Below, in pieces: positions 1 through 5,265 of a stretch of DNA of 5,337 nt. The position numbers and the translations under genes are program-made. Under the pieces are notes generated by a model. It made no database searches, was not told the origin of the DNA, and saw nothing but the letters and a program-made list of their open reading frames with translations. Origin of the DNA: JANRLJ01 sp034437895 (GTDB lineage: Bacteria; Chloroflexota; Anaerolineae; Aggregatilineales; Phototrophicaceae); contig DAOTTO010000214.1 of NCBI GenBank assembly GCA_034437895.1, forward strand, positions 1-5,337, read 5' to 3'. Every line of letters begins with the position of its first letter. The stretch's first letter is position 1.

Positions 1-134
1 TTGCCTGGATCGACAATTTTCGTGCCTTGCTGGTGCGCTTTGACCGCAAAGCGGCTCATTTCATGGGCGCACATTTCATCGTTTACGCCCTCATCAATCT
101 CCGTCACCTACTCGCTGAGGAAAAGTCTCAATGA
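1..134 (+). CDS. IS5-type transposase, C-terminal fragment (cut by window start)
   Basis: An open frame enters the window (first complete codon at 3) and ends at TGA 132-134, giving the last 43 residues of a protein. It contains AWIDNFRALLVRF, then DRKAAHFMGAHF and ALINLRHLL. This matches the C-terminal signature of IS5-superfamily DDE transposases (the 'ERTFAWLDNFR-LLVR-(D/E)' block, followed by a hydrophobic helix with 'A-I-LR'). The block normally carries or directly follows the third catalytic acidic residue, and that residue, if present, lies upstream of the window. These enzymes cut and paste their own insertion sequence through terminal inverted repeats. Whether this copy is intact cannot be judged, because its left part is outside the window. 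I could not find a certain right-hand terminal repeat after the stop codon; the palindrome at 134-157 is the only strong dyad there. The family is fairly sure; the subgroup is not. Confidence 0.8.
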   Translation, partial: AWIDNFRALLVRFDRKAAHFMGAHFIVYALINLRHLLAEEKSQ

Positions 135-157
135 GTTGTCTGTTATAACGGACGACT
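134..157 (+). terminator. Palindrome after transposase stop, possible terminator
   Basis: This near-perfect palindrome starts inside the transposase stop codon. As RNA it folds into a 10-bp stem (134-143 with 148-157) with a TATA loop. The only two deviations from perfect symmetry are G-U wobble pairs (137/154 and 141/150). A T-rich but interrupted run (TATTTACTTTT) follows. That suits a weak intrinsic terminator for the transposase, but the T-run is not continuous. The dyad could instead be an operator or part of the insertion-sequence end. Confidence 0.35.
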
Positions 158-171
158 ATTTACTTTTGCGC

Positions 172-191
172 GTCTAAATTAAGTCTAAATT
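172..191. repeat. Tandem direct repeat GTCTAAATT x2, 11-bp period
   Basis: The 9-mer GTCTAAATT occurs at 172-180 and again at 183-191, one DNA helical turn apart (11 bp). It lies about 115 bp upstream of the response-regulator start and directly abuts a -35-like TTGGAC at 191-196. Two identical half-sites on the same helix face are a usual layout for a dimeric activator or repressor. The regulator is unknown. The receiver protein encoded next door has no DNA-binding domain, so it is not an obvious candidate. Confidence 0.35.
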
Positions 192-232
192 TGGACAAAA
201 AGTTGGTTTTGGGGGTAAAATGACGATATGAT
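191..232 (+). promoter_or_regulatory. Possible promoter for the response regulator
   Basis: Two overlapping sigma-70-like arrangements can be read. One is TTGGAC (191-196) with TAAAAT (216-221) and a long 19-bp spacer. The other is TTGGTT (203-208) with TATGAT (227-232) and an 18-bp spacer. Neither is close to consensus in both boxes, so this is only a likely area. It would give the response regulator its own promoter, separate from the transposase. The 9-bp direct repeats overlap the first -35 box. Confidence 0.25.
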
Positions 233-304
233 TGTGAAAGAATATGCTTCCGGCGCTCCTTGAATGCGGTTTCTCTCCGGTTGCTTATTAAGAGGGAACG
301 ATTT

Positions 305-685
305 GTGGATTATATTTTGATCGTCGAAGATGAAAGCGCGATTCGCACGTTGCTCCGCGCCAATTTGGTTGCACGGGGCTATAACGTTTTGGAAGCCCGC
401 AGCGCCGAGCAAGCGTGGTTACAAATTACGCAGGACAGTCCGCAGCTTGTACTGCTGGATAATATGCTGCCCAAAATGAGTGGCATCCAACTCATGCGTG
501 ATTTAGCGTCTCATCCCACGACCATGAATATCCCGGTTATTTTTGTCTCGGCTTATATCGCCCAGCGCAGCGACGAAATCCAGCGCGATTATCCGCAAGT
601 GGTGGATGTGATTAATAAGCCCTTCAACATCAATCAGATCATTACTGCGGTGCGCCGCGCACTTAGCAAACCCGACCCCCAATAG
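305..685 (+). CDS. Stand-alone response-regulator receiver protein
   Basis: This encodes a 126-residue protein made of one CheY-like receiver domain and no output domain. Visible in order are the metal-binding acidic pair E8-D9 (ILIVEDE), the phospho-acceptor D52 in LVLLDNMLP, the switch Thr/Ser position S82 in IFVSAY, and K105 in INKPF. All residues needed for phosphotransfer are therefore present. Proteins of this kind relay phosphate from a histidine kinase to a partner protein or a further phosphotransfer step; no kinase is present in the window. I chose the GTG at 305 because an AGAGGG ribosome-binding site (291-296) sits 8 nt upstream and the canonical beta-1 strand begins right after it. 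A TTG at 260 in the same frame would add 15 residues that do not look like receiver sequence. The gene is isolated between transposase remnants. The family is near certain; its role is unknown. Confidence 0.9.
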   Translation: MDYILIVEDESAIRTLLRANLVARGYNVLEARSAEQAWLQITQDSPQLVLLDNMLPKMSGIQLMRDLASHPTTMNIPVIFVSAYIAQRSDEIQRDYPQVVDVINKPFNINQIITAVRRALSKPDPQ

Positions 686-704
686 TGGCAAAATAACGCC
701 CTTC

Positions 705-740
705 TTTCTGTGTTAAGCCTGAAAGTCCTCAGAAATTTTT
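705..740 (+). terminator. Weak terminator-like hairpin after response regulator
   Basis: TTTCTG (705-710) can pair with CAGAAA (730-735) across a 19-nt loop, and TTTTT (736-740) follows at once. The position, about 20 nt after the response-regulator stop, and the T-run fit an intrinsic terminator. The stem is short and A/T-rich, so this is tentative. The rest of the 686-836 gap is A/T-rich and shows no gene or RNA that I can recognise. Confidence 0.25.
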
Positions 741-836
741 AAGAGTCGTAACATGTATGTTTCTCAATTCTTCTGAAGTTGTTTATAAAGTTAGCCTTTG
801 CTGCAAATTGTAATTTCATTATCACATAGTAACTAC

Positions 837-1137
837 TCAGGGGTGAAGCAGGGTTGAGGTGAAGGGCGAGTCGGAAAAAGCATCGGCCAAAGCGGAGAAC
901 ATGGAATAGCCGTGTTTGCGAGCCGTTGAAAGATAGCTGCGGACGGCGCAGAATACCAACGCCACATGGAAGGTGCGGAAGCAACCAGACACTTTTTGTT
1001 TCACCTTCATCATACGCAGGTCACGTTCCGCCAGATTATTGTCGAAGGGAACGATGAAGTTGTGGATAAAGTGAAGGACGGCGTGCTGGTCGCGGTCAAG
1101 CCGTTTGAGCAGTTGTCGGGGAGGACTTTCGGCGACA
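837..1137 (-). pseudogene. tnpC: IS66-family transposase (TnpC), C-terminal remnant
   Basis: Read on the minus strand, about 100 codons end at TGA (839-837). The translation includes LLKRLDRDQHAVLHFI, VPFDNNLAERDLRMMKVKQK, VSGCFRTFH, then VRSYLSTARKHGYSMFSAL. This is the C-terminal end of the IS66 TnpC transposase, whose hallmark is FDNNxAERDLRMxKVxQKxSGCFR. The Glu of the AER motif (codon 1028-1026) is probably the third residue of the DDE triad. A full TnpC is roughly 450-550 residues, so about four fifths are missing, and there is an in-frame stop at 1160-1158 just upstream. The fragment cannot transpose by itself. Just beyond the stop, the plus strand at 829-840 reads GTAACTACTCAG. IS66 ends commonly begin GTAA, so the insertion-sequence edge may lie at 829. 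The upstream break joins an Uma2 remnant. Confidence 0.85.
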
Positions 1138-1275
1138 CGGCGATAACACCTCCGCGATCAAGTCCAGCGCGGTCATTTCAATAATCTCCCCATCAATCAA
1201 TTCTGTCGGCAGATTCGTTTCCGGCAGTTGGAAGAATTCCTCCGCTGTGATTTTGTTTTTTGCCTGCACAACCAT
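1138..1275 (-). pseudogene. Uma2-family nuclease, internally deleted and truncated
   Basis: Minus-strand reading from ATG 1275-1273 gives 46 codons that resemble Uma2-family (DUF820, PD-(D/E)XK fold) proteins. The N-terminal KITAEEFFQLPE, then TELIDGEIIEM, matches the usual start ('T-EEF--LPE----YELIDGEI'). It is followed directly by ALDLIAEVLSP, which matches the catalytic-strand block 'PDL-vEVLSPS' normally found some 70 or more residues further on. The middle, including the first catalytic Asp region, therefore appears deleted. After LSP the frame enters IS66 sequence out of phase and stops soon after (about 1096). A likely ribosome-binding site (AAGGG, minus strand near 1285) precedes the ATG, which is why I prefer it over an ATG at 1338. 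Uma2 genes are abundant, poorly characterised and often found near mobile elements in cyanobacteria and Chloroflexota. No function is expected for this remnant. Confidence 0.75.
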
Positions 1276-1419
1276 CGCGTTATCCCTTACACTGTTTACA
1301 ATAAGTATGGCATAAGTGGAGATTTCATGCGCGGACATTTCCTTGGGGAAACATGGATGGGGCGTGTGCTACAAACTGTCCCTATATGATGGACATGACG
1401 AGGCGGTAAATTCATTTTA

Positions 1420-1428
1420 TGGTACAAT
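1420..1428 (+). promoter_or_regulatory. Extended -10 promoter candidate for the R-M gene
   Basis: TGGTACAAT combines a TGn extension (1420-1422) with TACAAT (1423-1428), five of six matches to the -10 consensus. No convincing -35 box lies at the right distance, but extended -10 promoters can work without one. Transcription would begin near 1435, giving a leader of about 60 nt before the ATG at 1494. The rest of the 1276-1419 gap holds only small dyads: TTTCC/GGAAA at 1338-1351 and TGTCC/GGACA at 1377-1395. Confidence 0.4.
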
Positions 1429-1445
1429 TTTACTACAAGTGTTCT

Positions 1446-1473
1446 GTAGAGGTCTGAATCGCCACACCTCTAC
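1446..1473. repeat. 8-bp perfect inverted repeat in R-M gene leader
   Basis: GTAGAGGT (1446-1453) and ACCTCTAC (1466-1473) are perfect inverted copies separated by 12 bp, ending 20 bp before the start codon of the restriction-modification gene. As DNA this could be an operator for a dimeric regulator. As RNA it is a stable leader hairpin just upstream of the translation start. A second, weaker stem, CTACA (1433-1437) with TGTAG (1445-1449), shares GTAG with it, so the two cannot form at once. Confidence 0.5.
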
Positions 1474-1493
1474 TTCATAAACGGATAGAGCCA

Positions 1494-4355
1494 ATGACCC
1501 TCGAACAACAGCTTGCAAATTTTGTTACCTATAGCCAGCAGCACATTAAAGGCGATGAAAAAGGCGAGGCGCAAATTTTCCTTGACCGTTTATTTGTTGC
1601 TTTTGGCTATCCAGATGGCATTAAAGGCGCGGAAGCCACTGCGGAACGCCGCATTAAATTCACTTTAGACGAAAAGTCACCCACACGCTTTGCCGATCTC
1701 GTTATCGAGGGGCGTGTACTCATTGAGATGAAAAAACGGGGTGAAGACCCCGGCAAACATCAGCTTCAAGCACTAGATTATTGGAAATACCTCACACCTC
1801 ACCCGCGCTATATCATTTTATGCAATTTTGACGAGTTCTGGGTCTATGATATGGAGCGTCAGGTTGATTATCCTCTTGCAAAGCTCCCGCTCATTAATCT
1901 ACCACAGTCTTATGGCGCACTTCTGTTTTTATTACCTAAACCTGAAAACCCGATCTTTACGAAAGAATTTGATCTGGTCGAACTAACCAAAGATGCTGCC
2001 AAAAAATTAGGGGAGATTTTTACGCTGCTACTCCGTCCTAGAAGTAATGGGGATATACTTTCCGCAGAACAAGCCCAGCGCTTTATCCTCCAATCAATGT
2101 TGGCCTTATTCTCGGAGGATATTGGCCTCCTCCCCCGTTATACATTTACACGCATCATCGATGATTGCCTTGAGGACAGTACTAAATCTTATGAGTTAAT
2201 TGCGCTTCTATTTTTCCTCATGAATATTCCCGGCAAAAAGCCAACCGGACGCTTCTACGATGTCGATTATTTTAACGGTGGTTTGTTCCAACAGATTTAT
2301 CCGGTATTGCTCAAGCCCGAAGAACTACGCCTATTGCGCGAAGTTGCCAATTACAACTGGGCAAAAATCCGCCCCGCCATATTCGGCACAATCTTCGAGA
2401 GCAGTATGAGTGCCACAGAGCGTCACAATGCTGGCGCACATTTTACGAGTGAGATTGATATTCTACGGGTTGTAGAGCCGGTTATCGTGCGCCCTTGGAA
2501 TGATCGTATTACTGCTGCTAAATCACCTGAAACCCTGCGGGTTTTACACGACGAATTGTGTCGTTATCGCGTGTTTGACCCCGCTTGTGGGAGCGGTAAT
2601 TTCCTCTATGTGGCTTATCGAGAGATGAAACGGCTAGAACGCCAGCTTTTGATAAAATGGCGCGAGCTAACCGCAGACGCAATCTTGCTGACACAAACTG
2701 TCTCCATTCGGCAGTTCTACGGTTTTGACATTAAGCCCTTTGCCGTCGAACTGGCGAAGGTCACACTGATGATCGCAAAAAAACTTGTCGCTGTGGATGA
2801 ATTGGATTTGAATGAAAACGCTCTGCCGCTGGATAATCTTAATGACAATATTCAAGTGGCGGACGCGCTCTTAACCGATTGGCCGGACTTCGATGCCTGT
2901 ATCGGCAATCCGCCTTATCTAGGCTGGAATAAAATTAAGCCCGAATATGGCGCTGAGTATGTAAATAAAGTACGTGCGAAGTTTTCTAATGTCTCTGGCA
3001 AAGCCGATTATTGCGTGTACTGGTTTCGAAAAGCGCATGACGTAATGAAAAAGGGTGCAAGATGTGGATTAGTAGGGACTAAAACAATTAGCCAAAGTTA
3101 TTCACGAACTGGTAGCTTAGATTATATAGTGGCTCATGAGGGCAAGATTTTTGAGGCCATCGCCTTAATACCATGGTCGGGTGAGGCCGGAGTTAGTATT
3201 TCTATTGTCTGTTGGTCAAAAGGGGAACCGCCTTACAGACCTGCAAGACTCTGGATCAACAATGCTCAAGATGTTCTTGAGGTTGATGAAATCAACACAA
3301 GCCTATCCCCTAAAATTGATGTTACACACGCAAAAATCTTATCGATAAATATAAGCCCTAAACGCCTCTATCAAGGAATCACTCCGGGTCATGAAGCCTT
3401 TGTCATCACCTTTGAGCAAGGGCGTGACTTGATCCATCGGGACTTATTTAGCCGTAAAGTGATCTTTCCTTATATGACAGGGCGCGATTTGACAAGTATG
3501 CCTGCTGGGAAGCCAAGTCGATTGATTATTGATCTAAATGATTATGATTCCCTCGAGATTCGGCAATTCCGAGAGGTTTATAAATACGTCGAAACAAATA
3601 TTCTCCCTGTACGTGAGGAGAAAGCAAAAATCGAACAAGCGCAAAATGAGCGCTTACGTAAAGATAATCCCAACGCATCGCTCAATCATCATCATGAAAA
3701 TTTTCTTAAACAATGGTGGAAGCATGCATGGGGACGCGCAGAGCTATTTGCTCAACTGAAAGGCAAAACACGTTTTATTTGCTGCTCCCTCGTCACAAAG
3801 CGCCCGATCTTTGATTTCGTTTCAACAGACATCAAGATTAGTGCTAAATTGCAGGCTTTTCTCTTTGATGATGATTACAGTTATGGCATCTTACAATCAT
3901 CACTCCATTGGGAATGGGTACTTATGAAAGGCACCACATTGGAAGTGCGCCCCACATACGGCGAAGAAGTATTTAATACTTTTCCTTGGCCTCAACAACC
4001 CACACCCCAACAGGTGAGGATCATAGCACAAGCCGCTCGGATGCTGCATGAGTATCGCCGTGAAGTTATGCGAAAAAGTGAACGGTTAACAATGCGCGAC
4101 TTGTATCGTTCGCTAGAAAAACCGGGTAAAAATCCACTCAAAGACCTACACGAAACGTTAGATAAAGCAGTGATGGCAGCCTATGGCTTTGATGAACAAG
4201 GGGATATACTGGCGCAGATTCTCACACTCAATAGTGTTGTAGCAGCACACATCGAAAATGGCGAACCGACTACTGCTCCTGGTATCCCTACCGATTATCC
4301 CGATCCCTCTGAACTAGTCAGTGAGGGGTGCATCACGCCATCAGAATTGATTTAA
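1494..4355 (+). CDS. MmeI-like single-chain restriction-modification enzyme (type IIL/IIG)
   Basis: This 953-residue protein should both cut DNA and methylate adenine at N6 in its recognition site, using S-adenosylmethionine. Residues ~1-150 form a PD-(D/E)XK nuclease with D68, nine residues, then E78-M-K80 (RFADLVIEGR, VLIEMKKRG). This D-X9-E-X-K spacing is that described for MmeI. Residues ~160-300 are a helical connector. The methyltransferase core shows motif X GAHFTSE (314-320), motif I DPACGSGNF (362-370), motif II GFDIKPFAVELA (410-421), VADALL (455-460) and motif IV NPPY (472-475), the order of gamma-class enzymes. Residues ~620-830 should be the target-recognition domain, closing with EEVFNTFPWP (824-833). 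The rest is a helical C-terminal part. Length matches the family (MmeI is about 920 residues), and no frameshift is seen. The start is the first ATG, preceded by a poor ribosome-binding site (GGATAGAG, 1483-1490). BREX PglX and DISARM methyltransferases are related, but their partner genes are absent here. Recognition sequence unknown. Confidence 0.92.
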   Translation: MTLEQQLANFVTYSQQHIKGDEKGEAQIFLDRLFVAFGYPDGIKGAEATAERRIKFTLDEKSPTRFADLVIEGRVLIEMKKRGEDPGKHQLQALDYWKYLTPHPRYIILCNFDEFWVYDMERQVDYPLAKLPLINLPQSYGALLFLLPKPENPIFTKEFDLVELTKDAAKKLGEIFTLLLRPRSNGDILSAEQAQRFILQSMLALFSEDIGLLPRYTFTRIIDDCLEDSTKSYELIALLFFLMNIPGKKPTGRFYDVDYFNGGLFQQIYPVLLKPEELRLLREVANYNWAKIRPAIFGTIFESSMSATERHNAGAHFTSEIDILRVVEPVIVRPWNDRITAAKSPETLRVLHDELCRYRVFDPACGSGNFLYVAYREMKRLERQLLIKWRELTADAILLTQTVSIRQFYGFDIKPFAVELAKVTLMIAKKLVAVDELDLNENALPLDNLNDNIQVADALLTDWPDFDACIGNPPYLGWNKIKPEYGAEYVNKVRAKFSNVSGKADYCVYWFRKAHDVMKKGARCGLVGTKTISQSYSRTGSLDYIVAHEGKIFEAIALIPWSGEAGVSISIVCWSKGEPPYRPARLWINNAQDVLEVDEINTSLSPKIDVTHAKILSINISPKRLYQGITPGHEAFVITFEQGRDLIHRDLFSRKVIFPYMTGRDLTSMPAGKPSRLIIDLNDYDSLEIRQFREVYKYVETNILPVREEKAKIEQAQNERLRKDNPNASLNHHHENFLKQWWKHAWGRAELFAQLKGKTRFICCSLVTKRPIFDFVSTDIKISAKLQAFLFDDDYSYGILQSSLHWEWVLMKGTTLEVRPTYGEEVFNTFPWPQQPTPQQVRIIAQAARMLHEYRREVMRKSERLTMRDLYRSLEKPGKNPLKDLHETLDKAVMAAYGFDEQGDILAQILTLNSVVAAHIENGEPTTAPGIPTDYPDPSELVSEGCITPSELI

Positions 4356-4360
4356 CCTGA

Positions 4361-4495
4361 AACTTGGAACAAGTATTATCCAAGAAAAAACTGCCGGACG
4401 ATTATGACTCCAAGAAAGACCCAACTGACTTTTCAGTACGCGATGAGGAAATTCTGTGGAACGAATTCGGTCAGCCGCCGCAGGACGAGATATAA
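4361..4495 (+). pseudogene. Antitoxin-like remnant, C-terminal part
   Basis: An open frame runs from just after an in-frame TGA (4358-4360) to TAA 4493-4495, 44 codons. Its residues LPDDYDSKKDPTDF and DEEILWNEFG resemble the C-terminal tail of the next gene, AADYDPTKDP and SEDILESELG. The shared pattern is DYDxxKDP, a variable stretch (shorter here), then E-[ED]-IL-x2-E-x-G. The DNA is similar too, around 4397-4420 and 4660-4685. I read this as what is left of a second, related antitoxin gene whose N-terminal half was lost. No ribosome-binding site or good start codon is seen; only a TTG at 4364 is possible. Its stop lies one base before the AAGGA ribosome-binding site of the next gene, so it ends where an upstream operon partner would. 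It could instead be a very short expressed gene. Confidence 0.5.
4363..4384. repeat. Inverted repeat CTTGGA/TCCAAG after R-M gene
   Basis: CTTGGA (4363-4368) and TCCAAG (4379-4384) are perfect 6-bp inverted copies 10 bp apart, 7 bp after the stop codon of the restriction-modification gene. On the plus strand a run of A, not T, follows, so it is not a standard intrinsic terminator for that gene. It could be an operator for the toxin-antitoxin genes downstream, which are usually repressed by their own antitoxin, or it could be chance. Confidence 0.25.
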
Positions 4496-4506
4496 AAGGA
4501 TAGCGC

Positions 4507-4788
4507 ATGAGTCCGGTACACGACAAATTAAAACTTCTAGTTGATCAACTTACAGAACGGCAGGCCGAAGCGGTGCGGCAGATGGTCGCCCTTTTAGTGG
4601 CAGACCCACACGAAGCCAATTCATCCGAATATCATTATTTATCAGATAAGTCATTAGCAGCCGATTATGACCCCACCAAAGACCCGATCTTGACAGGCGA
4701 ATTATCATTTTCAGGCCCATTTGATCTGGGTAGGCAATCAGAGGATATTTTAGAATCCGAACTTGGCTTAAAAAAAGGCAGGATATAA
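4507..4788 (+). CDS. Probable antitoxin partner of the PIN toxin
   Basis: A 93-residue acidic protein directly precedes a PIN-domain toxin. AAGGA (4496-4500) lies 6 nt before the ATG, a clear ribosome-binding site. Residues ~4-32 (DKLKLLVDQLTERQAEAVRQMVALL) form an amphipathic helix or helix pair like the oligomerising N-terminus of many short antitoxins found with PIN toxins. The rest is polar and probably disordered. It carries AADYDPTKDP (~51-60) and ends with SEDILESELGLKKG, the usual kind of tail that wraps around a VapC toxin. I cannot assign a named antitoxin family (no AbrB, ribbon-helix-helix or Phd signature is evident), so the call rests on size, composition and position. The stop codon abuts the toxin start with no gap, implying coupled translation. 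A remnant of a related gene lies just upstream. Confidence 0.65.
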   Translation: MSPVHDKLKLLVDQLTERQAEAVRQMVALLVADPHEANSSEYHYLSDKSLAADYDPTKDPILTGELSFSGPFDLGRQSEDILESELGLKKGRI

Positions 4789-5208
4789 GTGGCTGATGAA
4801 GCGATGGGCGATACCGGATTTGTGGTCGCTATCCTTAATCAAAATGATGATGACCATCAAAGCTGCCTAGATATCTATAAAGCTCAACATGGCTATATTA
4901 TTGTTCCACAATCTGCGTTGGCAGAAATCACTTATATGCTTAATCGCAATGGCGGTAGCAAGTTGGTCATCAATTTCTTACACCAGATACCCAATTTAAA
5001 ATTTCGCTTCATCGCTTTGGAGGGAGCAGACTTTAGACGCACTTTGGAATTATTGGAAAAGTATGCAGATACGCGGGTGGATTTCGTCGATGTGAGTGTT
5101 GCCGCCATCGCGGAGCGCCTCGGCATATCGAAGATTTTGACGCTCGATAAACGTGATTTCAGCATTATCCGCCCCAAGCATGTTGAGTATTTTGAACTGC
5201 AGCCCTGA
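4789..5208 (+). CDS. PIN-domain ribonuclease toxin (VapC-like)
   Basis: This 139-residue protein has a PIN-domain pattern: D8 in GDTGFVVAILN, E46 in SALAEITYML, D98 and D101 in VDFVDVSVAAIAERLG, and D120/D123 in LTLDKRDF. These are the acidic positions that bind metal and cut RNA in VapC toxins, so the active site looks complete. Its likely role is to cut tRNA, rRNA or mRNA and arrest growth when the antitoxin is lost; the target cannot be told from sequence. The GTG at 4789 is chosen as start. It follows the antitoxin TAA with no spacing and has AGGCAGG (4776-4782) as ribosome-binding site. An ATG at 4804 would still keep D8 but has no such site. No terminator is obvious after the stop; the following 57 bp lead to another gene. 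Confidence 0.88.
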   Translation: MADEAMGDTGFVVAILNQNDDDHQSCLDIYKAQHGYIIVPQSALAEITYMLNRNGGSKLVINFLHQIPNLKFRFIALEGADFRRTLELLEKYADTRVDFVDVSVAAIAERLGISKILTLDKRDFSIIRPKHVEYFELQP

Positions 5209-5227
5209 ATTCCTCACGATTTCGCGC

Positions 5228-5244
5228 TAGAATAGAGTTACAAT
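5228..5244 (+). promoter_or_regulatory. Possible -10 boxes before the last gene
   Basis: TAGAAT (5228-5233) and TACAAT (5239-5244) each match the -10 consensus at five of six positions and lie 20-40 bp before the final start codon. No good -35 box is seen at 16-18 bp from either. TACAATTTT also occurs in the leader of the restriction-modification gene (1423-1431). Weak evidence for a separate promoter. Confidence 0.25.
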
Positions 5245-5265
5245 TTTCGACCACAGGTAAACCTT

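Noticed and set aside
260..304. Upstream TTG start for the response regulator
   Set aside because: The extra 15 residues precede the normal beta-1 strand and have no ribosome-binding site. GTG 305 has AGAGGG 8 nt upstream.
739..984. Minus-strand open frame of 81 codons
   Set aside because: It overlaps the IS66 tail in a different frame, and its product is low-complexity Leu/Arg/Pro-rich. The IS66 frame explains this DNA better.
966..1184. Plus-strand open frame of 72 codons
   Set aside because: It lies opposite the IS66 transposase tail and the Uma2 remnant, and its translation resembles nothing known. It is an antisense shadow.
1318..1360. Resemblance between TTTCATGCGCGGACATTTC (1323-1341) and the IS5-type transposase end near 60-78
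   Set aside because: The similarity covers under 20 bp, and the flanks and translation do not continue to match. It is probably chance.
3538..3759. Plus-strand open frame inside the R-M gene
   Set aside because: It lies wholly within the 953-aa gene in another frame, with a composition atypical of a protein.
1494..4355. BREX (PglX) or DISARM methyltransferase gene
   Set aside because: The N-terminal D-X9-E-X-K nuclease fits MmeI-type enzymes, and no BREX or DISARM partner genes are in the window, though its edges limit this.
4341..4526. Minus-strand open frame across the end of the R-M gene
   Set aside because: It overlaps the plus-strand antitoxin remnant, which has recognisable homology to the neighbouring gene. 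The minus product has none.
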